Origin: HGM12587 sp045128635
Lineage (GTDB): Bacteria; Bacillota; Clostridia; Lachnospirales; Lachnospiraceae
Assembly (NCBI GenBank): GCA_045128635.1
Contig: JBGVRS010000190.1
Location: 1-5,186, forward strand
DNA: 5,186 bases
Direction: 5' to 3'
The position numbers and the translations under genes are program-made. Below are positions 1 to 5,186 of the stretch, piece by piece. Each line of letters starts with the position of its first letter. Position 1 is the stretch's first letter. The notes beneath the pieces are model-generated. The model was not told the DNA's origin and ran no database searches. It worked only from the letters and a program-made list of their open reading frames with translations.

Positions 1-938
1 GTATTGGTAGTGCAATATGCTGCTAGTTTCTCAGTAGTATGATGTGTCTTGAAGGTGTCAGAATCTAGCACCTTTTCATCTGCTGCCGTTTGCTCCAAGG
101 TGTCAGAATCTGACACCTTTTCTTCTACCGAAAACTCAATATCAGGTATCTCTATGTTGTCAGCTTCCGGTTCGTTTTCTTCTACCGAATATTCAATGTC
201 AGGTTCTTCGAAGGTGTCAGAATCTGACACATTTTTAATTGTTATTTGTCCCGGCAATGCTTTTTTACTTATGAGTTCTTTTACGTCTTCACTTGTAAGT
301 CTGCCTTTTTCAAGATATACATCTACAAGTGCAAGCTGATCATCATCTGCTAATTTTGCTATTTCATATGCCAAGCTGATTTTTATTTCTTCTTTCGCAA
401 ATAATTCCATCAAATCAGAATGCAGGCGAGTTCCTATTGTGTTATATATTGCAACCTGTGCTTCAGAGACTCCCATAAACTCAGCAATAAAGGTTCTGGT
501 TTTACCTTTAAACTCATTGTTAGCTTTTTTATTGGCTGCAAGTTTTTTTAGCAACAAATATTCTGTTACTATTTCATACTCGCTTCGCACTCTTTGAGTG
601 GAGTTCGCCTTGATTAGTTCATACAGAGCATCCTCATCACTCATATTGTTTTTCACTCTTGCATGAATAAATTCAAATTCTGAATAACCTTCTTTAACCA
701 GTCTCAAGCTTGCAGTTACTCTTCTGTGCCCTGAGATTAACTGATATTTGTATTCGCTACCATTAGGGTTTCTACGAACAACAATATTCTCCTGTACTCC
801 TCCTTCCTGTATGATACTGTCCATAAGTTCTTCAATGTCGCATATCCGATAAAAATTTTCTTCATGAAATTCAATATCAAATATACTTATCTTCTCAACC
901 GTCTCAGCTGCAACAGATTTACTCACATCTGACATCAT
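1..938 (-). CDS. parB: ParB/RepB/Spo0J-family partition protein, C-terminus cut by window edge
   Basis: This minus-strand frame is open from ATG at 938 to base 1 without a stop, giving at least 312 residues. ParB-family features are visible: an Srx-like N-domain with I-Q-E-G-G-V-Q-E-N-I-V-V (43-54), the ParB box L-I-S-G-H-R-R-V-T-A (67-76), the A-N-S-T-Q-R region (111-116), and a helix-turn-helix stretch I-A-E-F-M-G-V-S-E-A-Q-V (151-162). ParB proteins of this family bind centromere sites and work with a ParA ATPase to segregate plasmids or elements. From about residue 235 the protein becomes an acidic, low-complexity tail. It holds V-S-D-S-D-T repeats (237-242, 275-280; variant V-L-D-S-D-T 290-295) and two P-D-I-E-[YF]-S-V-E-E repeats (246-254, 265-273). 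The start lies 19 nt after the parA stop; a second ATG at 935 is equally possible, and the upstream ribosome site is weak. The gene is intact as far as visible, but its operon promoter is presumably lost to the insertion in parA. Confidence 0.9.
   Translation of the reverse strand, partial: MMSDVSKSVAAETVEKISIFDIEFHEENFYRICDIEELMDSIIQEGGVQENIVVRRNPNGSEYKYQLISGHRRVTASLRLVKEGYSEFEFIHARVKNNMSDEDALYELIKANSTQRVRSEYEIVTEYLLLKKLAANKKANNEFKGKTRTFIAEFMGVSEAQVAIYNTIGTRLHSDLMELFAKEEIKISLAYEIAKLADDDQLALVDVYLEKGRLTSEDVKELISKKALPGQITIKNVSDSDTFEEPDIEYSVEENEPEADNIEIPDIEFSVEEKVSDSDTLEQTAADEKVLDSDTFKTHHTTEKLAAYCTTN
54..72. repeat. Palindromic coding repeat, copy A (degenerate)
   Basis: GGTGTCAGAATCTAGCACC, a 9+1+9 palindrome in which two adjacent bases of the right arm are swapped (AG for GA). 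It lies in frame within the 3' half of parB and encodes V-L-D-S-D-T there. The flanks AA and TT continue the symmetry. Confidence 0.8.
97..119. repeat. Palindromic coding repeat, copy B (perfect)
   Basis: The core GGTGTCAGAATCTGACACC (99-117), extended by AA/TT to 97-119, is symmetric around a single central A at 108. On the minus strand it encodes K-V-S-D-S-D-T within parB. The plus strand in the corresponding frame gives K-V-S-E-S-D-T-F, so either orientation keeps an open and almost identical peptide. Confidence 0.9.
121..206. repeat. Short direct repeat in the parB tail
   Basis: TCTTCTACCGAA followed by a related A/T-rich stretch and TCAATATCAGG or TCAATGTCAGG occurs twice (about 121-146 and 178-203). 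It encodes P-D-I-E-F-S-V-E-E and P-D-I-E-Y-S-V-E-E on the minus strand. With the neighbouring palindromes it forms a partly duplicated module (V-S-D-S-D-T + P-D-I-E-x-S-V-E-E), which suggests the tail grew by tandem duplication. Confidence 0.7.
211..233. repeat. Palindromic coding repeat, copy C (one mismatch)
   Basis: AAGGTGTCAGAATCTGACAC followed by ATT; identical to copy B except A for C at 231. It is in the same parB reading frame, encoding N-V-S-D-S-D-T-F, and lies at the junction between the folded ParB region and the acidic tail. No further copy is seen outside the first 240 bases of the window. Confidence 0.85.
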
Positions 939-957
939 GTCCAAAATCAAAAAATCT

Positions 958-1725
958 CTAGCCATTGTTGTTCTGTCCCCTTTCAATCTCTGCTGCCAGC
1001 TGAGCATAACTTCTCGAAGCTCCGCATCTTGGAGAATACTCAATAACAGTTTTACCTTCAAATGTACTTTCACTTACCTTGTCTGTACGTTTGATTTTGC
1101 TATCAAATACTTTGCCATATCTCTCTTTCAATATCTCAATCCGGTCATTCGTAAAACTATTATTCACGTATTTAGTAATCAAGTATCCTGACAGTTTAAG
1201 AGTTGGATTATATAATTCTCTGATTTCTGCTATTTTTCTGTTAACAGTATTTATACCCTCACAAGCATAACTATCAATAGTTACAGGAATAATATATTCA
1301 TTGCTTGCTGTCAGCGCATTACAGACAATCTCATCCATATCAGGAGCACAATCAATAATGCAGTATGTATATTCTTTCTCAACAGTTTTTAAGATATCAA
1401 TAAGTATTGTCGGTTGTGGTCGCTCTTTGAATTTAAGTATTTCCTGTTTGGCTTTTAGCAGATATAAGTCAGCAGGTATTATGTCCAATTTTCCAGTCTC
1501 ATTTTCGAAGACATTGTATATTGCCGATTTGATGTCAGTCCTTTGTGGTAATTTATCCGCAGGTAACACCTCGGAAAGCAATACATCTGCAAGATTAGGT
1601 TCATAATCGTAAACATTGAATGTCTTACTGCTATTCCCCTGCTTATCACAGTCAATAAGCAGGACATTACTGCCGCGCCTTGCAAGCTGATAAGCCAGAT
1701 TGGTACTCGTGACGGTCTTTCCGAC
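958..1725 (-). pseudogene. parA: ParA-family partition ATPase, 5'-truncated by the mobile element
   Basis: The frame reads 255 codons from V-G-K-T (1725) to TAG (958-960). Numbering from that Val: Walker A remnant V-G-K-T (1-4), A' motif V-L-L-I-D-C-D-K-Q-G-N (21-31), Walker B C-I-I-D-C-A-P-D (122-129), and a C-terminal S-K-I-K-R-T-D-K-V-S-E-S region (209-220) typical of ParA/Soj proteins. ParA ATPases drive ParB-bound DNA apart. About 10-12 N-terminal residues are missing, including the start and the conserved K-G-G before V-G-K-T. Upstream codons read P-T-L-C-E-A-S-H-K and then hit TAA at 1753-1755 inside the element end, with no ATG, GTG or TTG start in between. The first in-frame start inside the remnant is TTG at 1581, which would drop the whole P-loop. 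S-H-K directly before V-G-K-T could instead mark loss of the two Gly codons. Either way the ATPase is probably inactive. parB follows by 19 nt. Confidence 0.85.
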
Positions 1726-1726
1726 T

Positions 1727-1746
1727 TTATGTGAAGCTTCACATAA
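1727..1746. repeat. Perfect 20 bp palindrome at the left element junction
   Basis: TTATGTGAAGCTTCACATAA is its own reverse complement. Each half (TTATGTGAAG) resembles the TTATGNAAAG boxes of the element ends. The right half, CTTCACATAA (1737-1746), plus the 6 bp TGTGGG (1747-1752) and the outermost element box TTATGAAAAG (1753-1762), makes an inverted pair of 10 bp arms matching at 8 of 10 positions. That is the shape of a tyrosine-recombinase core site. Whether these 25 bp belong to the element or the host cannot be decided without the empty site. Confidence 0.7.
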
Positions 1747-1752
1747 TGTGGG
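1747..1752. other. Candidate crossover spacer of the left attachment site
   Basis: TGTGGG separates the two inverted 10 bp arms CTTCACATAA and TTATGAAAAG, and 6-8 bp is the usual crossover length for tyrosine recombinases. The right terminus, read outward, ends ...CTTTCCATAA then CC, so the two bases next to the arm (GG when read inward) are the same at both ends. The strand-exchange position is inferred. Confidence 0.4.
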
Positions 1753-1836
1753 TTATGAAAAGCTATACATTATGCAAAGTTGAAGGCACAGATACTTGCA
1801 AATAAAGGATTCTTGGGTTGATTTACTTTCCATAAT
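1751..1836 (+). repeat. Left terminal inverted repeat with three recombinase boxes
   Basis: The outer 33 bp (1751-1783) match the reverse complement of 5154-5186 at 26 of 33 positions, and the inner 15 bp (1822-1836) match 5101-5115 at 14 of 15. The boxes are TTATGAAAAG (1753-1762), TTATGCAAAGT (1770-1780) and the reversed ACTTTCCATAA (1825-1835). The sequence between boxes 2 and 3 is much less conserved. These boxes are the likely binding sites of the three recombinases. Confidence 0.85.
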
Positions 1837-1887
1837 ACATCACGATTTAAGTGTATCTGATTAACAACACTTAAGGAGGAATGCAAG
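1837..1887 (+). promoter_or_regulatory. ritA leader: hairpin abutting a strong Shine-Dalgarno
   Basis: TTAAGTGT (1847-1854) and ACACTTAA (1867-1874) form a perfect 8 bp stem with a 12 nt loop. The 3' arm runs into the Shine-Dalgarno AAGGAGGA (1873-1880) and covers its first two bases, seven nt before the GTG start. The hairpin could reduce ribosome access or be the target of a regulator. No convincing -35/-10 pair was found. CATAAT (1831-1836), inside reversed box 3, is the best -10-like match but lacks a good -35, so promoter position and repression by recombinase binding are only guesses. Confidence 0.45.
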
Positions 1888-3099
1888 GTGGAAAATTTAA
1901 CATTGCAACAATTAATCACCCAAACCAAGGAAGCACTTACCCAGGCAGGTGCATCCAACTATTATCAGAAAGTATTTAAGACTTTAACAAATCAGCTTTT
2001 GCTATACGCAGAAGAACACAACACTGATGCTTTCAGCATGGATTTTGGCTTGCGGTTTTTAGAAGATCATTATTCTATGTCATCTAAAATCGAACAGAAA
2101 AAATGGTGTGCAACTTATTCCCGATGTATTAATGCTTTGGCTGAATACCAGCGCTCAGGCAGTATTACTCTCTATCTTGTTATGGATGAAAGAGCATACA
2201 CTTTTCCTGATGGATTCCGTAACAGCGCAGAAGAATATATTTCCCATCGGGAAAAAATCGGAATCATAAAAAAATCCAACAAGGTATGCAGTTTATATCT
2301 GGAGCGTTTTTTTGCTTTTTTGACCAAGAAAAATATCTTTTCTTTGTCTGCTCTGTCTCTTAAGGATGTTTTGGAATTCATGGAATCATTGAGTTGCTAT
2401 GAAAAACCAACCATAAATCATACCATGCGTGCAGTACGGTATTATCTGAAATACTGCTACGAGAATGGATTTATGGAGAAAGAAATGTTTTCCAAGCTTC
2501 CCAACCCTCATTACAACAGACAAAGCCGCCTGCCTTCATCTTATTCTGCTGACGAGGTAAAAAAGCTTCTTGATTCTATTGATTTGGGAAATCCGTGTGG
2601 AATCCGTGACTACGCGATTATTCTTCTGATTGCAAGACTTGGTCTGCGTAGCAGTGATGTTGCAAATCTCAGATTCTCTAACATCGACTGGGAGAAAGAA
2701 GTCATCCGCCTGACACAGGTAAAAACCGGGAATCCGTTGGAACTTCCTCTTTTGGAGGATGTAGGAGAAGCAATCATTAATTATCTGAAGAACGCAAGAC
2801 CCAAAACCGATTCTGACCATGTTTTTGTGAGACAGGTACCACCTTATACAGAGTTTAATCCTGGTGCAGTTGGTTCTCTTGTAAGAGTCCATCTCCAAAA
2901 ATCCGGGATTCACCTTGAAGGAAAAAAGAAAGGTTCCCATACACTTCGTCATAGTCTTGCAAGCCGCTTGCTGGAACATAAAATTCCGTTACCTGTCATT
3001 TCGGAAATCCTTGGTCATACGACCACGGAAACTACGATGACCTATCTTAGGATTGACATTACTGAGCTTAAAAAATGTGCATTGGAGGTGGCTATCTAA
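1888..3099 (+). CDS. ritA: Tyrosine recombinase, first of the trio (RitA)
   Basis: A 403 aa tyrosine recombinase, the longest of the three. The GTG start is fixed by AAGGAGGA seven nt upstream; the ATG at 1881 is out of frame. The catalytic domain covers about 215-395, with R254 (G-L-R-S-S-D), K279 (Q-V-K-T-G), H351-x-x-R354 (H-T-L-R-H-S), H377 (L-G-H-T) and nucleophile Y386 (T-Y-L-R). The core-binding helices span about 113-205. Residues 20-92 look like a second, diverged copy of that helical domain, which explains the extra length over ordinary ~300-340 aa integrases. In this chemistry the Tyr forms a 3'-phosphotyrosine bond with DNA during strand exchange. The enzyme probably acts with the two following recombinases on the element ends. 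The stop is one nt before ritB, so translation is likely coupled. The symbol is by gene order and size in RIT elements. Confidence 0.9.
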   Translation: MENLTLQQLITQTKEALTQAGASNYYQKVFKTLTNQLLLYAEEHNTDAFSMDFGLRFLEDHYSMSSKIEQKKWCATYSRCINALAEYQRSGSITLYLVMDERAYTFPDGFRNSAEEYISHREKIGIIKKSNKVCSLYLERFFAFLTKKNIFSLSALSLKDVLEFMESLSCYEKPTINHTMRAVRYYLKYCYENGFMEKEMFSKLPNPHYNRQSRLPSSYSADEVKKLLDSIDLGNPCGIRDYAIILLIARLGLRSSDVANLRFSNIDWEKEVIRLTQVKTGNPLELPLLEDVGEAIINYLKNARPKTDSDHVFVRQVPPYTEFNPGAVGSLVRVHLQKSGIHLEGKKKGSHTLRHSLASRLLEHKIPLPVISEILGHTTTETTMTYLRIDITELKKCALEVAI

Positions 3100-3100
3100 C

Positions 3101-4087
3101 ATGACAAGAATCAGAAAACCGCCTGTAATGACAGGTACTTTTGCAGAGATTGCACAGGAATTTATCAAGTATAAAAGAAGTCTCGGTTTTAAATACGCTG
3201 ATGAACCGAAATGTTTATCTCGATTCTGCCGTTTCAGTGAAGAACAGGGTACCTCAGAAATAGTAATATCCCGTACTCTTGCAGAAAAATGGATAGCCCC
3301 ACGCGAAGGTGAATCTGAAAAAAGTCGTTCGCACCGTATTACCTGTATAAGGCAGTTTGCCATATATCTTAATAATCTCGGCTATGATGCTTACATTGTG
3401 CCGGAGGTAAAAGGATTAAATCACAGTTCATTTGTTCCATATATATTTACTCATGAGCAGATAGCTGCGGTGATTAAGGCGGCTGATGAAACAGAACCCC
3501 GGGAGGTTGCAAGAAATATGCATCTGGCATTACCGGTAATCTTTCGAATCCTGTATGGCTGCGGACTCCGTGTATCAGAGGTTGTCGGGCTTCGTTATAA
3601 GGATGTAAATCTTGAAGATGGGATTCTGACAATTCGGGAAGCCAAAACAGACCGTGACCGATACATTCCATTATCGGATTCCGTAAAGGAGGCCTGCATG
3701 TCTTATGCAGAAAAAATCTGGTGGGAAAAAGACAGTGACTATTTCTTCCTTGCTCCTGACAGAACCATGATCAGTCCCATGACCATATATCAGAGATACC
3801 GCAGGTATTTAGAAGCTGCTGGTATTTCCCACGGTGGAAAAGGTCAGGGACCCCGTCTGCATGATATCCGCCATACATTTGCAGTTCATGTTTTACAGAA
3901 GTGGATCAAAGAAGAGGAAGATTTAACTGCTATGCTCCCAATACTTTCCACATATATGGGGCATAAGACTGTACGTTCAACAGCTCTGTATCTACGCTTG
4001 ACGGCAGAGGTTTATCCTGAATTGATGAAGAAAGTAGAAAGTTCCTGCGCATATGTCATTCCGGAGGTATACCATGAAGGAAACTGA
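3101..4087 (+). CDS. ritB: Tyrosine recombinase, second of the trio (RitB)
   Basis: A 328 aa protein starting M-T-R-I-R-K-P-P. The ATG at 3101 is chosen over an in-frame ATG at 3053 because it has GGAGG (3084-3088) upstream, at a rather long 12 nt spacing, and avoids a 47 nt overlap with ritA. The core-binding domain is about 12-100 and the catalytic domain about 115-310. Active-site residues are R157 (C-G-L-R-V-S-E), K182 (A-K-T-D-R), H254-x-x-R257 (H-D-I-R-H-T-F), H288 (M-G-H-K) and Y297 (A-L-Y-L-R). The set is complete, so it should be catalytically competent. A longer, acidic stretch (W-I-K-E-E-E-D-L, 268-275) between the H-x-x-R and G-H motifs differs from RitA and RitC. The gene overlaps ritC by 14 nt, consistent with one polycistronic message. 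Confidence 0.9.
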   Translation: MTRIRKPPVMTGTFAEIAQEFIKYKRSLGFKYADEPKCLSRFCRFSEEQGTSEIVISRTLAEKWIAPREGESEKSRSHRITCIRQFAIYLNNLGYDAYIVPEVKGLNHSSFVPYIFTHEQIAAVIKAADETEPREVARNMHLALPVIFRILYGCGLRVSEVVGLRYKDVNLEDGILTIREAKTDRDRYIPLSDSVKEACMSYAEKIWWEKDSDYFFLAPDRTMISPMTIYQRYRRYLEAAGISHGGKGQGPRLHDIRHTFAVHVLQKWIKEEEDLTAMLPILSTYMGHKTVRSTALYLRLTAEVYPELMKKVESSCAYVIPEVYHEGN

Positions 4088-5087
4088 TTTCGCGCGATAT
4101 CTGACTCAATTCCTATCCGTATATCTTCCTGGTCAGGTTGGAAGTAAACGTAATACCCAGCTGGCATACAGGGATTCCTTTTCGTTACTTCTAAAATACT
4201 GCAGAGATCAGGAGAATCTTTCTCCTGAAAAGCTGACGATTGCGAAAGTGGATAAAGAGTTGGTTGTGCGCTTTTTACAATGGCTTGAAGATGAACGTAA
4301 CTGTAAAGCCTCTACAAGAAACCAGCGACTTGCTGCAATTCACTCCTTTTTTAGTTTTTTAATGGTGGAAGAACCACAGTATATACAACAGTGTCAAAAA
4401 GTTTTGTCGATTCCGATGAAAAAAGCAGATAAACCTCCACTTATGTATCTTCCGTTAGATAGCATTAAAGGATTACTTGATCAGCCAGACAGAACAACTA
4501 CCCAGGGCAAGAGAGATGCCGTATTACTATCTCTTCTATATGATACCGGAGCAAGAGTTCAGGAACTGGTTGATCTAAGAGTTTGTGATGTTGCTCTAAA
4601 TGACACTGTTACCATCATACTGACTGGTAAAGGTGGTAAGAGCCGCATTGTTCCTGTGATGAAACCAACTGGTGAATTACTAAAACAGTACATTGAAGGG
4701 GCAGGATTATCTTCGCCTGTATATAGCCGCAATCCTTTGTTTACTAATCGAGGCAATAAGCCATTGACAAGAGCTGGCGTAACATACATTTTGAAAAAAT
4801 ATGCCGGTCAGGCTCAGGCTGCCGGAGTAAAGGACATTTCTGATGAGATTACCCCTCATTGGCTGCGCCACAGTAAGGCAATGCATCTGCTTCAATCAGG
4901 CGTAAATCTTGTTTATATAAGAGACCTTCTTGGCCACTCCGATATTTCAACTACCGAGATCTACGCAAGAGCAGACGAAAAAATGAAGCGAAAAGCATTG
5001 ATGGAAGCCTATAACAGTCCAACATCTGACGAGCTACCGACATGGAAACAGGATAAAGATCTTCTCGACTGGTTGAAATCTTTATAG
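4074..5087 (+). CDS. ritC: Tyrosine recombinase, third of the trio (RitC)
   Basis: A 337 aa protein starting M-K-E-T-D-F, the most XerC/D-like of the three. The ATG at 4074 is chosen over one at 4053 because GGAGG (4063-4067) sits six nt before it; it overlaps the end of ritB. The core-binding domain is about 5-112, with S-T-R-N-Q-R-L-A-A-I-H (80-90) typical of integrase SAM-like folds. The catalytic domain is about 125-310, with R161 (T-G-A-R-V-Q-E-L), K186 (L-T-G-K-G-G-K-S-R), H262-x-x-R265 (H-W-L-R-H-S), H288 (L-G-H-S) and Y297 (I-Y-A-R). A ~30-residue tail with W324 and W333 follows the Tyr. It probably forms part of the synaptic complex at the element ends with RitA and RitB. The stop lies 14 nt before the right terminal repeat. 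Confidence 0.9.
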   Translation: MKETDFARYLTQFLSVYLPGQVGSKRNTQLAYRDSFSLLLKYCRDQENLSPEKLTIAKVDKELVVRFLQWLEDERNCKASTRNQRLAAIHSFFSFLMVEEPQYIQQCQKVLSIPMKKADKPPLMYLPLDSIKGLLDQPDRTTTQGKRDAVLLSLLYDTGARVQELVDLRVCDVALNDTVTIILTGKGGKSRIVPVMKPTGELLKQYIEGAGLSSPVYSRNPLFTNRGNKPLTRAGVTYILKKYAGQAQAAGVKDISDEITPHWLRHSKAMHLLQSGVNLVYIRDLLGHSDISTTEIYARADEKMKRKALMEAYNSPTSDELPTWKQDKDLLDWLKSL

Positions 5088-5100
5088 AGAGTTCTATCGA

Positions 5101-5186
5101 ATTATGCAAAGTAAAATGAGTCCATACAACAAGAATTCCAATAAAGTATGGACTCAACTTTTCATAATAACTTACTTTCCATAACC
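5101..5186 (-). repeat. Right terminal inverted repeat with three recombinase boxes
   Basis: It mirrors the left end: ACTTTCCATAA (5174-5184), ACTTTTCATAA (5157-5167), and the reversed TTATGCAAAGT (5102-5112). The reversed box starts 74 bp in from the terminal base at both ends. The space between boxes 2 and 3 holds an inverted repeat (5117-5156) with no counterpart at the left end. Confidence 0.85.
5117..5156 (+). terminator. Stem-loop downstream of ritC, possible terminator
   Basis: TGAGTCCATAC (5117-5127) and GTATGGACTCA (5146-5156) pair perfectly over 11 bp around an 18 nt loop. The stem is preceded by AAAA and followed by AC then TTTT, so it could end the rit transcript and, read the other way, weaken incoming transcription. 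The loop is long and the T-run short for an intrinsic terminator. It sits between the recombinase boxes, so a protein-binding role is an alternative. Confidence 0.4.

Larger units (their letters stand above)
1751..5186 (+). mobile_element. Recombinase-In-Trio (RIT)-type element
   Basis: A ~3.44 kb unit holding only three consecutive tyrosine recombinase genes, all in one direction, between ~86 bp imperfect terminal inverted repeats. Three different recombinases of roughly 400, 330 and 340 aa with overlapping or abutting ends are the definition of RIT elements. Each end has three TTATGNAAAG-type boxes at corresponding positions. No passenger gene, resistance gene or excisionase is present. All three enzymes keep the R-K-H-x-x-R-H-Y catalytic set, so the element may still be mobile. 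The left boundary could start earlier, at about 1726, if the junction palindrome belongs to the element. The right boundary is the window end, so no flank is available to test a target duplication. Confidence 0.85.

Noticed and set aside
54..233. CRISPR array
   Set aside because: The three palindromic repeats have unequal spacing (about 26 and 95 bp), lie in frame in parB, and no cas gene is nearby.
49..339. Plus-strand 96 aa Ser-rich open frame with K-V-S-E-S-D-T-F repeats
   Set aside because: It is the antisense reading of the parB palindromic tail; the palindromes keep both strands open. It has no convincing ribosome site, and the ParB motifs are on the minus strand.
1..938. Canonical chromosomal parS (TGTTNCACGTGNAACA type)
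   Set aside because: No match was seen by eye anywhere in the window; the palindromes in parB have an unrelated sequence.
1479..1742. Minus-strand 87 aa open frame across the junction
   Set aside because: It is in a different frame from the ParA motifs and its product resembles no family; it is a shadow of the parA remnant.
2536..2979. Minus-strand 147 aa open frame inside ritA
   Set aside because: It lies opposite the ritA catalytic domain, whose residues are fully conserved; the antisense product shows no recognisable motif or start signal.
1888..5087. Tn554-type TnpA/TnpB/TnpC transposition module
   Set aside because: Tn554 TnpB is much larger (about 630 aa) and TnpC is a short non-recombinase protein. 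Here all three proteins are 330-400 aa with full tyrosine recombinase motifs, which fits RIT elements.
4074..5087. Host XerC/XerD recombinase or integron integrase
   Set aside because: RitC is XerD-like in motifs, but its overlap with ritB and its position inside the terminal repeats tie it to the element. No attC-like sites or cassette array are present.

Overview
The window looks like accessory DNA from a low-GC Firmicute, most likely a Clostridia/Lachnospiraceae-type plasmid or integrative conjugative element. This rests on AT-rich codon use, strong AGGAGG ribosome-binding sites and the style of the ParA/ParB pair. It cannot be placed to a genus from the sequence alone. Two blocks fill it completely.

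Block 1 (1-1725, minus strand) is a plasmid/ICE-type partition operon, parA then parB. parB (from 938, running off the left edge, at least 312 aa) is a ParB/RepB/Spo0J-family protein. Its 3' half carries three copies of a ~19-23 bp palindrome that encode the repeated peptide V-S-D-S-D-T. parA (958-1725) keeps 255 codons of a good Walker-type ATPase but has lost its 5' end. Recognisable ParA sequence stops inside the P-loop, at V-G-K-T, just where the mobile element begins.

Block 2 (about 1751-5186, plus strand) is a compact ~3.4 kb element with only three genes, each a complete tyrosine recombinase: 403, 328 and 337 aa. They are translationally chained (1 nt gap, then 14 nt overlap). This is the layout of Recombinase-In-Trio (RIT) elements. 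Both ends carry ~86 bp imperfect terminal inverted repeats, each with three TTATGNAAAG boxes: two facing inward and one reversed at the same 74 bp offset. The right end of the repeat coincides with the last base of the window.

The three recombinases presumably act together on the end boxes to move the element. Here it has landed in or next to the parA P-loop codons. It therefore separates the partition operon from its promoter and start codon, probably leaving parB silent or under foreign control. Secondary features are a 20 bp perfect palindrome at the left junction, a hairpin abutting the ritA Shine-Dalgarno, and a stem-loop after ritC present at only one end.
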